Shown piece by piece: positions 27,685-36,294 of a stretch of DNA of 64,000 bases. Each line of letters starts with the position of its first letter. Positions within the stretch are counted from its first letter, which is position 1. A program made the translations under genes and the position numbers. This DNA is from SKPS01 sp964469215 (GTDB lineage Bacteria; Bacteroidota; Bacteroidia; Bacteroidales; SKPS01), in the NCBI GenBank assembly GCA_964469215.1, contig CAYXYB010000004.1:1-64000 (forward strand), written 5' to 3'. The notes beneath the pieces were generated by a model that was not told where the DNA came from, made no database searches, and saw only the letters and a list, made by a program, of their open reading frames with translations.

Positions 27685-30600
27685 TCACCTGCTCCCCGCC
27701 TTATCCAATCTCTGTTTTACAAGTTCTGCTGTGGCCCAGTACACCTCTTTCCGCTCCTCCTCCGTTAAACCCAGCTCATCAAAGATGATGTCGTCCAGCT
27801 CCTTCCTGTCCGGTAAAGGATTCGGCTCCTGGTCACGGATCGGTATCTGTCGGTTAAAGCCGAGTTCAGTGAAGATGTCAAAAACAGATCGCTGAGCAAG
27901 TTTAAGTAATTTTTGTTTGCATAATTCTTCATTAAACAATACAAAATCAAGATGATAAATGTAACTGTAGTCAAATCCATATGTGGTAAGAACACCTTGG
28001 GCTAAATTCGTTCTTCCCATCACCTCGATCTGCAAAAAGTGAAAGGTGGAATTCACAAAGGCTTTTCCTGCCCATTGTTTAGAATGGAATGAGCCAAAAA
28101 AGAAATTGTTTGAACAAGTTAAAGGTTCCAAAGCTATTGGCGACCAAAATCTCTTATCCCAGAATATCAACAATATAACATCGATTATTGGTAAATCTAA
28201 TGTATACCAATACGGCTTATTACTCGCAACTGAGACTACTCTGTTAATCTTATTTGATTCACCGCTTTCTATATACTTTAATGCACCACTTCCTCTTATT
28301 TCAGATTTTGGTTTACCACAATAAAAGATTTTGCCACTTGGCTTTACGAATATGGAATCCAGATTTCGTGTTGAACTGATTATAGGAAAAAGGAATTCGT
28401 CTTCAATTATATACTTTTTCTGTACTTCTTCACTTACATAAAAAAAATTAACGCTACCTGGTTTAGTTCCATAATCAAAAGACATCAATGATGTCAAAGG
28501 ACGAAAGTCAATCTTTCTATTAAATAATGCCTTAACAAGAATATCCGGTGCCCTCAGGTACTTACCTCCCCACTTATTGCTCTGATACTGCATTGTCGCC
28601 TCATCAAAGCCTTCATCCCACAGCTCTATCTGAGTTTTCACGATCACCCGGTAGTGGTCTCGGAAGGTGTTGGTGGTACAGTGCTCTTGTTCCACCAGCA
28701 AGGGGGCGTAGGCGGTTTCGGTATAGTCTGCTTTGTTCATTACAAACCGTACCGGCTCATCCGTGGGGGTGAGCCGTTTGAATGCAGCATCGGAGAGTCT
28801 GGTATTTTGTATGGCAGAGTGGAGATAGATGATCGTGTTTACGCTGGCAGAGAAGCTGCGAACGTTACAGTCGTAAATGGCGTGCAGCCGTGTATGTTTC
28901 AGTAGGAATTGCTGCACAAAGCCACCATACTCCACATCGAGCCAGGAGTTAGAGATGATAAAGCAGAAGGTCCCTTTGGAGTTGAGCAGTGCCGGACAGA
29001 GCAACTGAAAATAGACATACAGGTCGCTGCGTCCGGGTACCTTTTTGCCGTAAAGGTCAATGCTTCGGTTTTTGCCATCAACCACTGTGTTGGCTTTAAT
29101 CTTCAGGAACGGATAGGTGCGGTAAACCTTGTCGCTCAACTTTCGTTTGTAATCGGCACTGATCTCCCGTTTCTCATCCTTGTTCTCCGGTTTCAGCAAT
29201 CGCTCAAGTTCAAGTGCATTATCAGCAGGCAGAATGTCTTCCTGTCTCACATAGGGAGGATTGCCGATCACCAGATCAAACCCGGGGTCTTCTTTCGTGA
29301 GAAATATCTCCATAAAATCAATATCAAAGCTGAATGGCAGCCGCCTCGTTGACCGTATATAGCTAAGAATTTGATATAACTGTTCATTCTCCTGTTCCAG
29401 TTCACGGATTTCAGCCTCAAACAAATTCTTCTTCTCATCACCAAAGATTGTTTGCTGACCATTGCCTCTGGAATACTGGAAAATCTTCTTGCTGTTTTCA
29501 AAGATATGATCTTTCAGGAACTCCTTAAAAGCCACCAACTCCTCCTCTTTCAATTGATTATAACTTATATCAGCCTCTGCCTGATTACGCACAAACTGTT
29601 TTTTCCTGCTGATAAACCGATTAAGCTTTCCGGCAGCGCCTGAGGTTCTGTTTTTATTGACAAAGAGCCCTTTCAGGGAGAATTCCATATTTCCCATTTC
29701 CTGAAGCAGGCTGTTCCCGGGCCTCAGTTTAAAGTCAAGGTTGGGTAACAGAGGGGTTTTTGTGAGATCTTCGGCAGAAAACTCTGCATCGGCAATCATA
29801 TAGAGCCAGAATCGCAACTCTGCAATGCGCACTGCCCACTCCTTTACATCTACTCCGTAAATCGATTCGGATATGATCTGTTTCTTCAGCTCAAACTGAG
29901 CATTATTGCTATAAGGCTTACCGGAAAACAGGGCAATATCCCGGAGTATTTCTGCCATAAGTTGAATTGCTCCCAGCAACATTGAGCCTGAGCCACAGGC
30001 AGGATCGAGTATTGTAATGGATGAGATGGTTGACTCCAGTATTTTTATGTCCGGTTTGTATCTTTTCAGTAGTTCCAGTCGCTCGCTGGAGGCATCGAAA
30101 CATAAATGGTAGAGGAATTCACGTGAATAACCTGTTGGCAGTTTGTTGTTCAATACCTCAACAAAACTGCGCCTTGTCATGAAATTGATTTCAGGCCGTT
30201 CGGTATATACGATACCATGCTCGGCATCCACATCGTCGAGGTCAGTGGCATTAATCATCCCTTCGTACATCTTTCCAAGCAACAACGGATTGATTTCCAA
30301 ACTAACATCCTCAGCAGTATCTTCATCAATGGTGAAGATATATCCCTGCAGAAAGCTGTAGATTGATTCAAACTCAGTATCAGACAAAAGGAATTTGTCT
30401 TCATCTGTTTGAGTAAACAGGCCACCATTCAAGTAAGGGAATTCGAGTATGGCTTCATGGTATTTCTTGGGCAGAGATTTATACAGTTCACCGCCGGCAT
30501 CACTGAAAGCGTTACCATTAAAGGCCAGGAAGAACAGTTTGTTGAGCCAGTGTTTATGGAAATTATCGTTTGGTCGATGGTCTTGCAGATAGTCCTGCCA

Positions 30601-31440
30601 ATAGTGGTAGAGAAATTCCGGGTCACTCATTAGCCAGCCTTTCTTTTGAATGAAGCTGACAAACATCATCCTGTTCATCAGGTTTAGAATTCCCTGGTGG
30701 GTTTTCAGCTTGTTATCGATTTGTTCCGGATAAACCTTATTAATAAGTTTACGCGATAATTGCTGATAATCTTTGTAGAACTGCTCGTTAAGCACATCGG
30801 TGCTCAGAACCTTCTGCCAGCCCTTGTATAGATCTGCGAACGATTCAACCCGGTTTCTTCTGTCATATTCCCGGATAGCACCGACACTTAGTGATGATAT
30901 TATCCTCACATGTCCTGCATGCGGATTTTCCAGGTCAATATCTTTGATTAGACTCACCTTCCCCGCATTCTCCCCCTCGCGCCAGGCTTGTTTATATTTC
31001 AACCGTTCAGCAGCAGCGAAAGATATAGTTGTATGATTGTTATATCTGAAGATTACTGCCACAGGGGTGTAGCAAAACTCACGGTTAAAGGCACGGGTGA
31101 TCTCTGCCAGCATAGTTCTGGTGGGTGGATTGCCACAATGCCGCTCCATCAGCTCCACACCAAAAATCAACAAGCCGTCATAGTCTTGCTGCCCTTCGCG
31201 CAACTCGGTCAGAGGTTTATCCTCGCCTTCACCACTAAACGCTTTCTCATTAACCATCCCGAGAAAATAGACCTCCTGCATCAACCGGAAAGCTTCATCG
31301 CCATCACGCCAGGTTTTTTGTAAAATTTTCTGTGGCTTAGCGGGGTACTCGGTTACAAGAGATACTGGTATCTTCAGATCCTCAAATAGTTGCCGCATCG
31401 CAACAAAGAGAGTCTGATTACGAAAAGGGGAAAGGTCCAT
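27685..31440 (-). CDS. Eco57I-type adenine-N6 DNA methyltransferase, large
   Basis: A 1251-aa enzyme predicted to methylate adenine in DNA. SAM-binding motif I (ILDPACGSGSMLL) lies near residue 480 and catalytic motif IV (LVIGNPPYVRQEDI) near residue 727. The long interval and the C-terminal target-recognition-like part follow the Eco57I/type IIG layout. The first 450 residues (with DYDGLLIFGVEL, PVAVIFRYNN and VSLIKDIDL) show no PD-(D/E)XK nuclease motif I can recognise, so cleavage may depend on the helicase/PLD protein encoded upstream. The start at 31440 (MDLSPFRNQ) is chosen because a frame extension to 31518 would run into the -7 box. It has that promoter of its own, downstream of the repeat array. 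Confidence 0.9.
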   Translation of the reverse strand: MDLSPFRNQTLFVAMRQLFEDLKIPVSLVTEYPAKPQKILQKTWRDGDEAFRLMQEVYFLGMVNEKAFSGEGEDKPLTELREGQQDYDGLLIFGVELMERHCGNPPTRTMLAEITRAFNREFCYTPVAVIFRYNNHTTISFAAAERLKYKQAWREGENAGKVSLIKDIDLENPHAGHVRIISSLSVGAIREYDRRNRVESFADLYKGWQKVLSTDVLNEQFYKDYQQLSRKLINKVYPEQIDNKLKTHQGILNLMNRMMFVSFIQKKGWLMSDPEFLYHYWQDYLQDHRPNDNFHKHWLNKLFFLAFNGNAFSDAGGELYKSLPKKYHEAILEFPYLNGGLFTQTDEDKFLLSDTEFESIYSFLQGYIFTIDEDTAEDVSLEINPLLLGKMYEGMINATDLDDVDAEHGIVYTERPEINFMTRRSFVEVLNNKLPTGYSREFLYHLCFDASSERLELLKRYKPDIKILESTISSITILDPACGSGSMLLGAIQLMAEILRDIALFSGKPYSNNAQFELKKQIISESIYGVDVKEWAVRIAELRFWLYMIADAEFSAEDLTKTPLLPNLDFKLRPGNSLLQEMGNMEFSLKGLFVNKNRTSGAAGKLNRFISRKKQFVRNQAEADISYNQLKEEELVAFKEFLKDHIFENSKKIFQYSRGNGQQTIFGDEKKNLFEAEIRELEQENEQLYQILSYIRSTRRLPFSFDIDFMEIFLTKEDPGFDLVIGNPPYVRQEDILPADNALELERLLKPENKDEKREISADYKRKLSDKVYRTYPFLKIKANTVVDGKNRSIDLYGKKVPGRSDLYVYFQLLCPALLNSKGTFCFIISNSWLDVEYGGFVQQFLLKHTRLHAIYDCNVRSFSASVNTIIYLHSAIQNTRLSDAAFKRLTPTDEPVRFVMNKADYTETAYAPLLVEQEHCTTNTFRDHYRVIVKTQIELWDEGFDEATMQYQSNKWGGKYLRAPDILVKALFNRKIDFRPLTSLMSFDYGTKPGSVNFFYVSEEVQKKYIIEDEFLFPIISSTRNLDSIFVKPSGKIFYCGKPKSEIRGSGALKYIESGESNKINRVVSVASNKPYWYTLDLPIIDVILLIFWDKRFWSPIALEPLTCSNNFFFGSFHSKQWAGKAFVNSTFHFLQIEVMGRTNLAQGVLTTYGFDYSYIYHLDFVLFNEELCKQKLLKLAQRSVFDIFTELGFNRQIPIRDQEPNPLPDRKELDDIIFDELGLTEEERKEVYWATAELVKQRLDKAGSR

Positions 31441-31517
31441 AATAGAATTTTTAAGAATATTCAAAATTAATCTATATTCATAAACCCCAAAACCAAGATA
31501 TTCAAAAGATTTCAACA

Positions 31518-31525
31518 CAAAGATA
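31518..31525 (-). promoter_or_regulatory. -7 box of methyltransferase operon
   Basis: On the minus strand TATCTTTG matches TAnnTTTG, 77 nt before the ATG at 31440 and just inside the edge of the repeat array. It could keep the methyltransferase expressed independently of the helicase gene. Confidence 0.4.
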
Positions 31526-31544
31526 TTATTCTATCATATTAATT

Positions 31545-31884
31545 ATACCACCTCTTCGGGGTTTGTGATTGTGGAATATGTTCATGTGCTATAATCCTAC
31601 CACCCCTTCGGGGTTTGTGATTGTGGAATATGTTCATGTGCTATAATCCTACCACCCCTTNNNNNNNNNNNNNNNNNNNNNNNNNNNNNNNNNNNNNNNN
31701 NNNNNNNNNNNNNNNNNNNNNNNNNNNNNNNNNNNNNNNNNNNNNNNNNNNNNNNNNNNNGTGGAATATGTTCATGTGCTATAATCCTACCACCCCTTCG
31801 GGGTTTGTGATTGTGAAATATGTTCATGTGCTATAATCCTACCACCCCTTCGGGGTTTGTGATTGTGGAATATGTTCATGTGCT
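31545..31884 (+). repeat. 52-bp tandem palindromic repeat array (with gap)
   Basis: A unit of 52 bp recurs, anchored at GTGGAATATG in 31571, 31623, 31761, 31813 (one G-to-A change) and 31865. Each unit carries CACCCCTTCGGGGTTTG, whose CCCC-TTCG-GGG part forms a UUCG-tetraloop hairpin, and then CTATAATCCTA. The first unit is partial (CCTCTTCGGGG). An N run interrupts the array, so the copy number is unknown. The inter-hairpin sequence is also conserved, so this is not a CRISPR. It adjoins a Y1 transposase and is probably its substrate. Confidence 0.85.
31661..31760. other. assembly gap (100 N)
   Basis: Exactly 100 unknown bases inside the 52-bp repeat array. The flanking units are out of phase by 138 bp, not a multiple of 52, so the gap length is a placeholder. 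Confidence 0.99.
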
Positions 31885-31888
31885 CAAT

Positions 31889-31961
31889 AACCCCGAAGGG
31901 GTGAAAGGATTATAGCACGATGAATCACGCCAAAACCCCAAAACCCCGAAGGGGTGATATG
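31889..31961 (-). repeat. inverted copies of the palindromic repeat
   Basis: 31889-31918 is the reverse complement of the array core (CCCCGAAGGGGTG ... GGATTATAGCAC). A second, shorter copy (AAAACCCCGAAGGGGTGAT) lies at about 31937-31957. With the direct-orientation copies right of the transposase gene, they give tnpA inverted flanks. Confidence 0.75.
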
Positions 31962-32022
31962 ATTTTTCTGCCATTTCATCATCATTAAAATAAACCATTA
32001 CATTTGCAATAAAACCAATCCT

Positions 32023-32487
32023 ATGGCAGGAACATACACCCAAATTTACATTCAATACGTATTCGCCGTAAAAGGGCGTCATAACCTTCTGCAACCCGAA
32101 TGGCGTCAGGAGGTCTTCAAATACATGTCCGGTATCATCCGTGAGAAAAACCAGAAAGCCATTATCGTCAACGGAGTAGCCAATCATGTGCACGCATTTG
32201 TTGGCTTAAAACCTTCCATGCTAATCGCCGATCTAATGAGGGATGTCAAAAATAACTCCACCCGGTTTATCAACTCAAAAGGTTGGCTGGCTGGAAGGTT
32301 TCAATGGCAAGAAGGATACGGTGCCTTTTCTTATGGACATTCCCAATTGGATGATGTGTACCAATACATCCTTAACCAGGAGGCGCATCACCAAAAACGC
32401 ACATTCAAGGAAGAATATATAGAATTGTTGAAGAGGTTTGAAATCGAATTTCAAGAGCCCTATTTGTTCGAATGGCATGATGATTAG
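32023..32487 (+). CDS. Y1 (HUH) transposase, IS200/RAYT-like
   Basis: A 154-aa single-domain transposase of the TnpA_REP/IS200 type. It has the HUH metal-binding pair His55-x-His57 (NHVHAFVG), the helix SMLIADLMRDVKNNSTRFI, the FQWQEGYGAFSYG segment and the nucleophile-bearing helix DDVYQYILNQEAHHQK (Tyr113/Tyr115, Gln119). These enzymes cut and join single-stranded DNA next to hairpins. Full length with no damage, so likely active or recently active. It is on the strand opposite to the surrounding island genes and flanked by the hairpin repeats it presumably recognises. No TnpB partner is present. Confidence 0.92.
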   Translation: MAGTYTQIYIQYVFAVKGRHNLLQPEWRQEVFKYMSGIIREKNQKAIIVNGVANHVHAFVGLKPSMLIADLMRDVKNNSTRFINSKGWLAGRFQWQEGYGAFSYGHSQLDDVYQYILNQEAHHQKRTFKEEYIELLKRFEIEFQEPYLFEWHDD

Positions 32488-32549
32488 GTAATGATTAATG
32501 GTTTGATAAACAATCACATAATGCGACTTGCTTTATATATCACCGATAA

Positions 32550-32677
32550 TCTTATCACCCCTTCGGGGTTTTTGGGGTGTGGTTGTTTCTTTCACTATAA
32601 TCCTTACACCCCTTTGGGGTTTTTGGGGTGTGGTTGTTTCTTTCACTATAATCCTTACACCCCTTCGGGGTTTTTGG
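32550..32677 (+). repeat. 51-bp tandem palindromic repeats right of tnpA
   Basis: CACCCCTTCGGGGTTTTTGG recurs at 32556, 32607 (TTCG changed to TTTG) and 32658, a 51-bp period. The intervening unit is GTGTGGTTGTTTCTTTCAC followed by CTATAATCCTTA. It shares the hairpin and the CTATAATCCT core with the 52-bp left array but has a different middle segment. The last copy ends about 30 nt from the helicase stop codon. Confidence 0.85.
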
Positions 32678-32708
32678 AGCGTAGAATTGCAGCAAATATG
32701 TCCATCTT

Positions 32709-35700
32709 TTACTGTATTAGCACCCAGGCAATAAGATCATAGTTTCCTGGTTTTAACTGCTCTTCAATTGTTTTATTCATGGCAATCCGGATCAGGCTTT
32801 TCCTGTCACCAGACTTTATCTTCTGCAGAATGTCCCTGGCTTCTGATCCCATTTGTACTTTAACCGAGCCATCCTCCCGGGTTTCTTCGGTCCGGGTCTG
32901 TGATTCCAGCCATACCGTGATGATCCGGACAAGGTTGGCAATGGTCTCTGAATCACCTCTGTCTATCTCATCTTTTACTACCCTGGGCAAATCCTTGTGG
33001 TCTGACAATGCATCCAGCACCTCCTTCTGATTCAATACAACCTTTTCTCCCTGATGGTTCAGATAGACGAGTTCATATTCATGGTAAAGGTAATCCGGAG
33101 TTTTGGGTGGACGAGATGGGTACCCTAATAATGCAATCATGCCTGGCTGGAGACAGGTGGGATGCTCCCGAACAAAGCCGGAATAGACCCCTTTGGGCAT
33201 TGATTTGTAGAATATTTCCCTGTCATTGAGTTCCTGTAGTAGATCCTGTCTGAATCGTTCCAATGAAAAATCGTCGAACCCAACCGACTGGTCACTTACA
33301 TCGATGTCATCCCAGGTGGTCTCCATCAGGCGTAACATTCGTTCATTCAAGCGATTCTCAAAGTCCACGTCATGAGCCATCTCCTTGAATGATTCTGAGA
33401 ATTCCAGATGAACCTCAGCCCCGCCCAAACGCATGGCTGCCATCCTTTGCTCTACCCTCCCTTTGAGGTTCAGGTAGCTTTCAATATTGTTTGATGGCCA
33501 GAAATTCACACCATAAACATATTCATTGGGGGATCCAATCCTGTCAATACGTCCCATACGTTGAATGACCCTTACCGGGTTCCAGTGGATATCGTAATTG
33601 ATCACCAGGTCGCAATCCTGAAGATTCTGACCTTCACTCAATACGTCTGTTGCTATCAAAATGTCAACTGGATTGTTCAGGCTATCAGCAACTTTGATAT
33701 CCTCTCTGGTAACCCACTTCTTCCACTCTTCGAAACGGATCAACGGGTCGGAAGCCGTTTCAGAAGGCTCGTAACTCCACTCCCTCTCCATGAAAAGTTT
33801 AGTGTATGGGCAAAACCGCTCAAGAATGTGTTCGTAATTATTTGTTATCCCTGCGAAGCCCTGAACCTTGCTTTCATCTCCTGAAACCATTGCAGTGTTG
33901 GCAAAACCCCGTGCAGTAAGTTGCTCAAACAGATATTTGGCTGTGTCATGATACACTGTAAAAATCAATACTTTGTTGTTTGATTCATTCAGAGTGTATT
34001 CTCTTTTTTGCTTTATCTTCTCTATGAGCACCTGTAGTTTGCTGTCTTTACTCTCTTGTGCTCTCCGCTGCTTCTCTTCCTGAATTTTCACCTCGAATTT
34101 ACCCAGGTTGCTGACCAGTAGCACAAGGGCATCTATATCTGTTTTCAGATCTGTTTTATATGCCTCTAGTTTCCCGGATTTCTCAATATCCTCAAGGCTG
34201 ATCTTTCTTCTTTTTCCCAGGGTAAAATCTTCAACGTCATTCCGTAAGTCATCATCCTCAAACAAGTCAAGCTGACTTTCCAATTCAAGTTCTCCATCCG
34301 CGAGCTTTGCTTGAAAAGCAATGATCTTATCCAGAGCATTCTGATGATGATCAAGGATTTTCTTTACAGTTGTCTGAAAAGAATACCACGAAGACTCAAG
34401 GCGCTTTACCAGGAGTATGTACATCATTTTAACAAGGAACCGGTCTCGCTGCTGTTCATCATGCAGTACATCCGGATCCTCCGGCATGGTAACATAGTAA
34501 GCCGGTTGGTAACCGGACAGCATAGGTGGGAAATGATCGAACAACTCTTCAAAGCTTTCGAAATTGCCAATTACCATCGGAGTGACGAATATGTTTTCTG
34601 AGATAGTTCCTTTCCTGGGGGGAACTTTCTCCGGGAACTTTAGATCTGGCTGAAGTTTAGCTACCATCTGTCGTGTTCGAGCTACGGTAAGGCTGTCGGT
34701 GAGTTTGAAGAATACGGAGGGGAGCATCCTGATGAAATCACCTATTTTAGGATTCGGTAATTCCTTCCATTCATTAAACGATTTCTGGGCACTCCTGAAC
34801 AGGAAGTCCAGGCTCCGCACTCCCAGGGTCTCATCGAATCCCTGTGGATTACCACGCACCATCAATTGGAACTGGTTCCGTATGTCAAGTAATGTATTAT
34901 TGATTGGGGTTGCAGACAACATCAATACTTTCACATCCTCATTCTTCTTCAGAATCTCATCCACCAGGAATTTGTAGCGCTGAGATTTGTTGTTTCTAAG
35001 ATTGTGGCTTTCGTCAATGACGATAAGCTTTGGCTTTTCATTGACAAAGAGTGCATCTGCCCGGTCAATGTATCTCTCCATCCGGTCTGCCTGGAGATCT
35101 GTGTGAAACCGTATGAAGAACTCCAGTTGATCCGGCTCAAACCTGGAACTCTGGTTTTTAAGGTACCTATGCCAGTTGTGATGCAGTTTTTTAGGGCAGA
35201 TCAGCAGCACTTCACGCCCCTGCATTTGGTAAAACTTCATGACTGCCAGGGCAGCCCAGGTTTTACCAAGGCCAACCGCATCAGCCAGGATAGCACCATC
35301 AAACTTCTGAAGCATTTTGATAATGCTCAGGACCCCTTTCTTTTGAAATTCGTATAAAGCTTTGCTGTAGATTACTGTGTTTTCAAGCCTTCCTACTTGT
35401 CTGTTGAACTTTGGGTCATCCTTTTCCAGGAGCAGTTGCAACCCAAACAGTTCAAACAGAATCTTGTAGTAGATTTGTTTTGGCGAATACTTGATGAATA
35501 ACTTTACAATCTCACTGATCAGGTACTCCTTAAAGGGTAAAGTCGTTTTTTTTCCATCTGGAAGGAGTACCGTTTTATTCTTATGGGCCTTTTCATTCTG
35601 CCAGAGATCATCAAACCATTGCGCTAATTCCTTATACTGATTGCTATCACCGGTTTCAGCGATGTTTAATTCTACATTGTGTGTGGTTTTCAGGCCAATG

Positions 35701-36116
35701 CCTGCTTCAGTAAGATTTGAGGAGCCGGAGATAAAAAAGTTAAAGCGTTCATCGGTTTCAGCCCTGAACAGGTAAAGTTTTGCATGACAAAAGTTGGGTT
35801 CCAGCGTTTTAGCCAGCACTATATCCTGTCTGAGAAATTCAACCGCTTCCTTGGCTAGTCTGCCCAGATTCAGGGCTGCTTCAACCGTAATATTCTCGTT
35901 AAGCAGGTCAATAGTCCTCTCTTCAGGCGTGCTTACACTGACAATATCACCAAGTACAAGGCGAAATTCCCGGATCCTTTCATTGATGGAGGCTGAAAGA
36001 AACGCCAGGGCGCCAATGGTGAAGTAACCTGTTACGACATCCATCCGGCCAGATTCTACATACCTGGCTATCCAATGATTAACAGATAGATCATTTTTTT
36101 CGTTATCTAGGAGCAT
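32709..36116 (-). CDS. PLD-nuclease/SNF2-type helicase
   Basis: A 1135-aa protein. The N-terminal phospholipase D-like domain (about residues 1-170) has the H-x-K motif at His111/Lys113 (FCHAKLYLFR) followed by SGSSNLTEAG, as in PLD-type nucleases. A superfamily 2 SNF2-like helicase follows. Its Walker A is DAVGLGKT (residues 279-286), its DESH box lies near 368-371 and SATP at 401-404. The C-terminal lobe has DVLSEGQNLQDCDLVINYD and QRMGRIDRIGS near residues 830-860. A helicase with PLD nuclease paired with a large adenine methyltransferase suggests a restriction-like defence protein that translocates on and cuts foreign DNA. It is the first gene of the island on this strand. The partner gene follows after the repeat/transposase insertion. 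Confidence 0.88.
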   Translation of the reverse strand: MLLDNEKNDLSVNHWIARYVESGRMDVVTGYFTIGALAFLSASINERIREFRLVLGDIVSVSTPEERTIDLLNENITVEAALNLGRLAKEAVEFLRQDIVLAKTLEPNFCHAKLYLFRAETDERFNFFISGSSNLTEAGIGLKTTHNVELNIAETGDSNQYKELAQWFDDLWQNEKAHKNKTVLLPDGKKTTLPFKEYLISEIVKLFIKYSPKQIYYKILFELFGLQLLLEKDDPKFNRQVGRLENTVIYSKALYEFQKKGVLSIIKMLQKFDGAILADAVGLGKTWAALAVMKFYQMQGREVLLICPKKLHHNWHRYLKNQSSRFEPDQLEFFIRFHTDLQADRMERYIDRADALFVNEKPKLIVIDESHNLRNNKSQRYKFLVDEILKKNEDVKVLMLSATPINNTLLDIRNQFQLMVRGNPQGFDETLGVRSLDFLFRSAQKSFNEWKELPNPKIGDFIRMLPSVFFKLTDSLTVARTRQMVAKLQPDLKFPEKVPPRKGTISENIFVTPMVIGNFESFEELFDHFPPMLSGYQPAYYVTMPEDPDVLHDEQQRDRFLVKMMYILLVKRLESSWYSFQTTVKKILDHHQNALDKIIAFQAKLADGELELESQLDLFEDDDLRNDVEDFTLGKRRKISLEDIEKSGKLEAYKTDLKTDIDALVLLVSNLGKFEVKIQEEKQRRAQESKDSKLQVLIEKIKQKREYTLNESNNKVLIFTVYHDTAKYLFEQLTARGFANTAMVSGDESKVQGFAGITNNYEHILERFCPYTKLFMEREWSYEPSETASDPLIRFEEWKKWVTREDIKVADSLNNPVDILIATDVLSEGQNLQDCDLVINYDIHWNPVRVIQRMGRIDRIGSPNEYVYGVNFWPSNNIESYLNLKGRVEQRMAAMRLGGAEVHLEFSESFKEMAHDVDFENRLNERMLRLMETTWDDIDVSDQSVGFDDFSLERFRQDLLQELNDREIFYKSMPKGVYSGFVREHPTCLQPGMIALLGYPSRPPKTPDYLYHEYELVYLNHQGEKVVLNQKEVLDALSDHKDLPRVVKDEIDRGDSETIANLVRIITVWLESQTRTEETREDGSVKVQMGSEARDILQKIKSGDRKSLIRIAMNKTIEEQLKPGNYDLIAWVLIQ

Positions 36117-36294
36117 AATTAAAATTAATCGTGTGTTGGAATAGGAATTTGCCTTTACAGGTTACAAATATCGACAAACTTAATTAAAACTAATCAGGCT
36201 GATTTACTCGTTAAATAAATCCGAATAAATCTGTCTCAACCATGTAATCTGTATGCAATCCAAACTGTTCAATTCACCTACACATCACTTTGTA

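Larger units (their letters stand above)
31889..32677 (+). mobile_element. IS200/REP-associated transposase element
   Basis: The Y1 transposase gene (32023-32487) is bracketed by palindromic repeats in inverted orientation on the left and direct orientation on the right. The layout fits a RAYT/IS200-type unit with hairpin ends recognised as single strands. No target-site duplication is expected for this mechanism. The true outer borders are not determined. It sits between the helicase and methyltransferase genes. Confidence 0.6.

Noticed and set aside
31597..31836. Frames of about 71-76 aa across the N run on both strands
   Set aside because: They are translations of the repeat array through unknown bases.
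31545..31884. CRISPR-like tandem array
   Set aside because: The whole 52-bp unit is conserved, with no variable spacers and no cas genes; it is a tandem palindromic repeat linked to a Y1 transposase.
25599..36116. Complete DISARM, BREX or type I restriction system
   Set aside because: A helicase and a methyltransferase are present, but drmA/B/C, brx/pgl genes, hsdS and hsdR equivalents are absent from the window.
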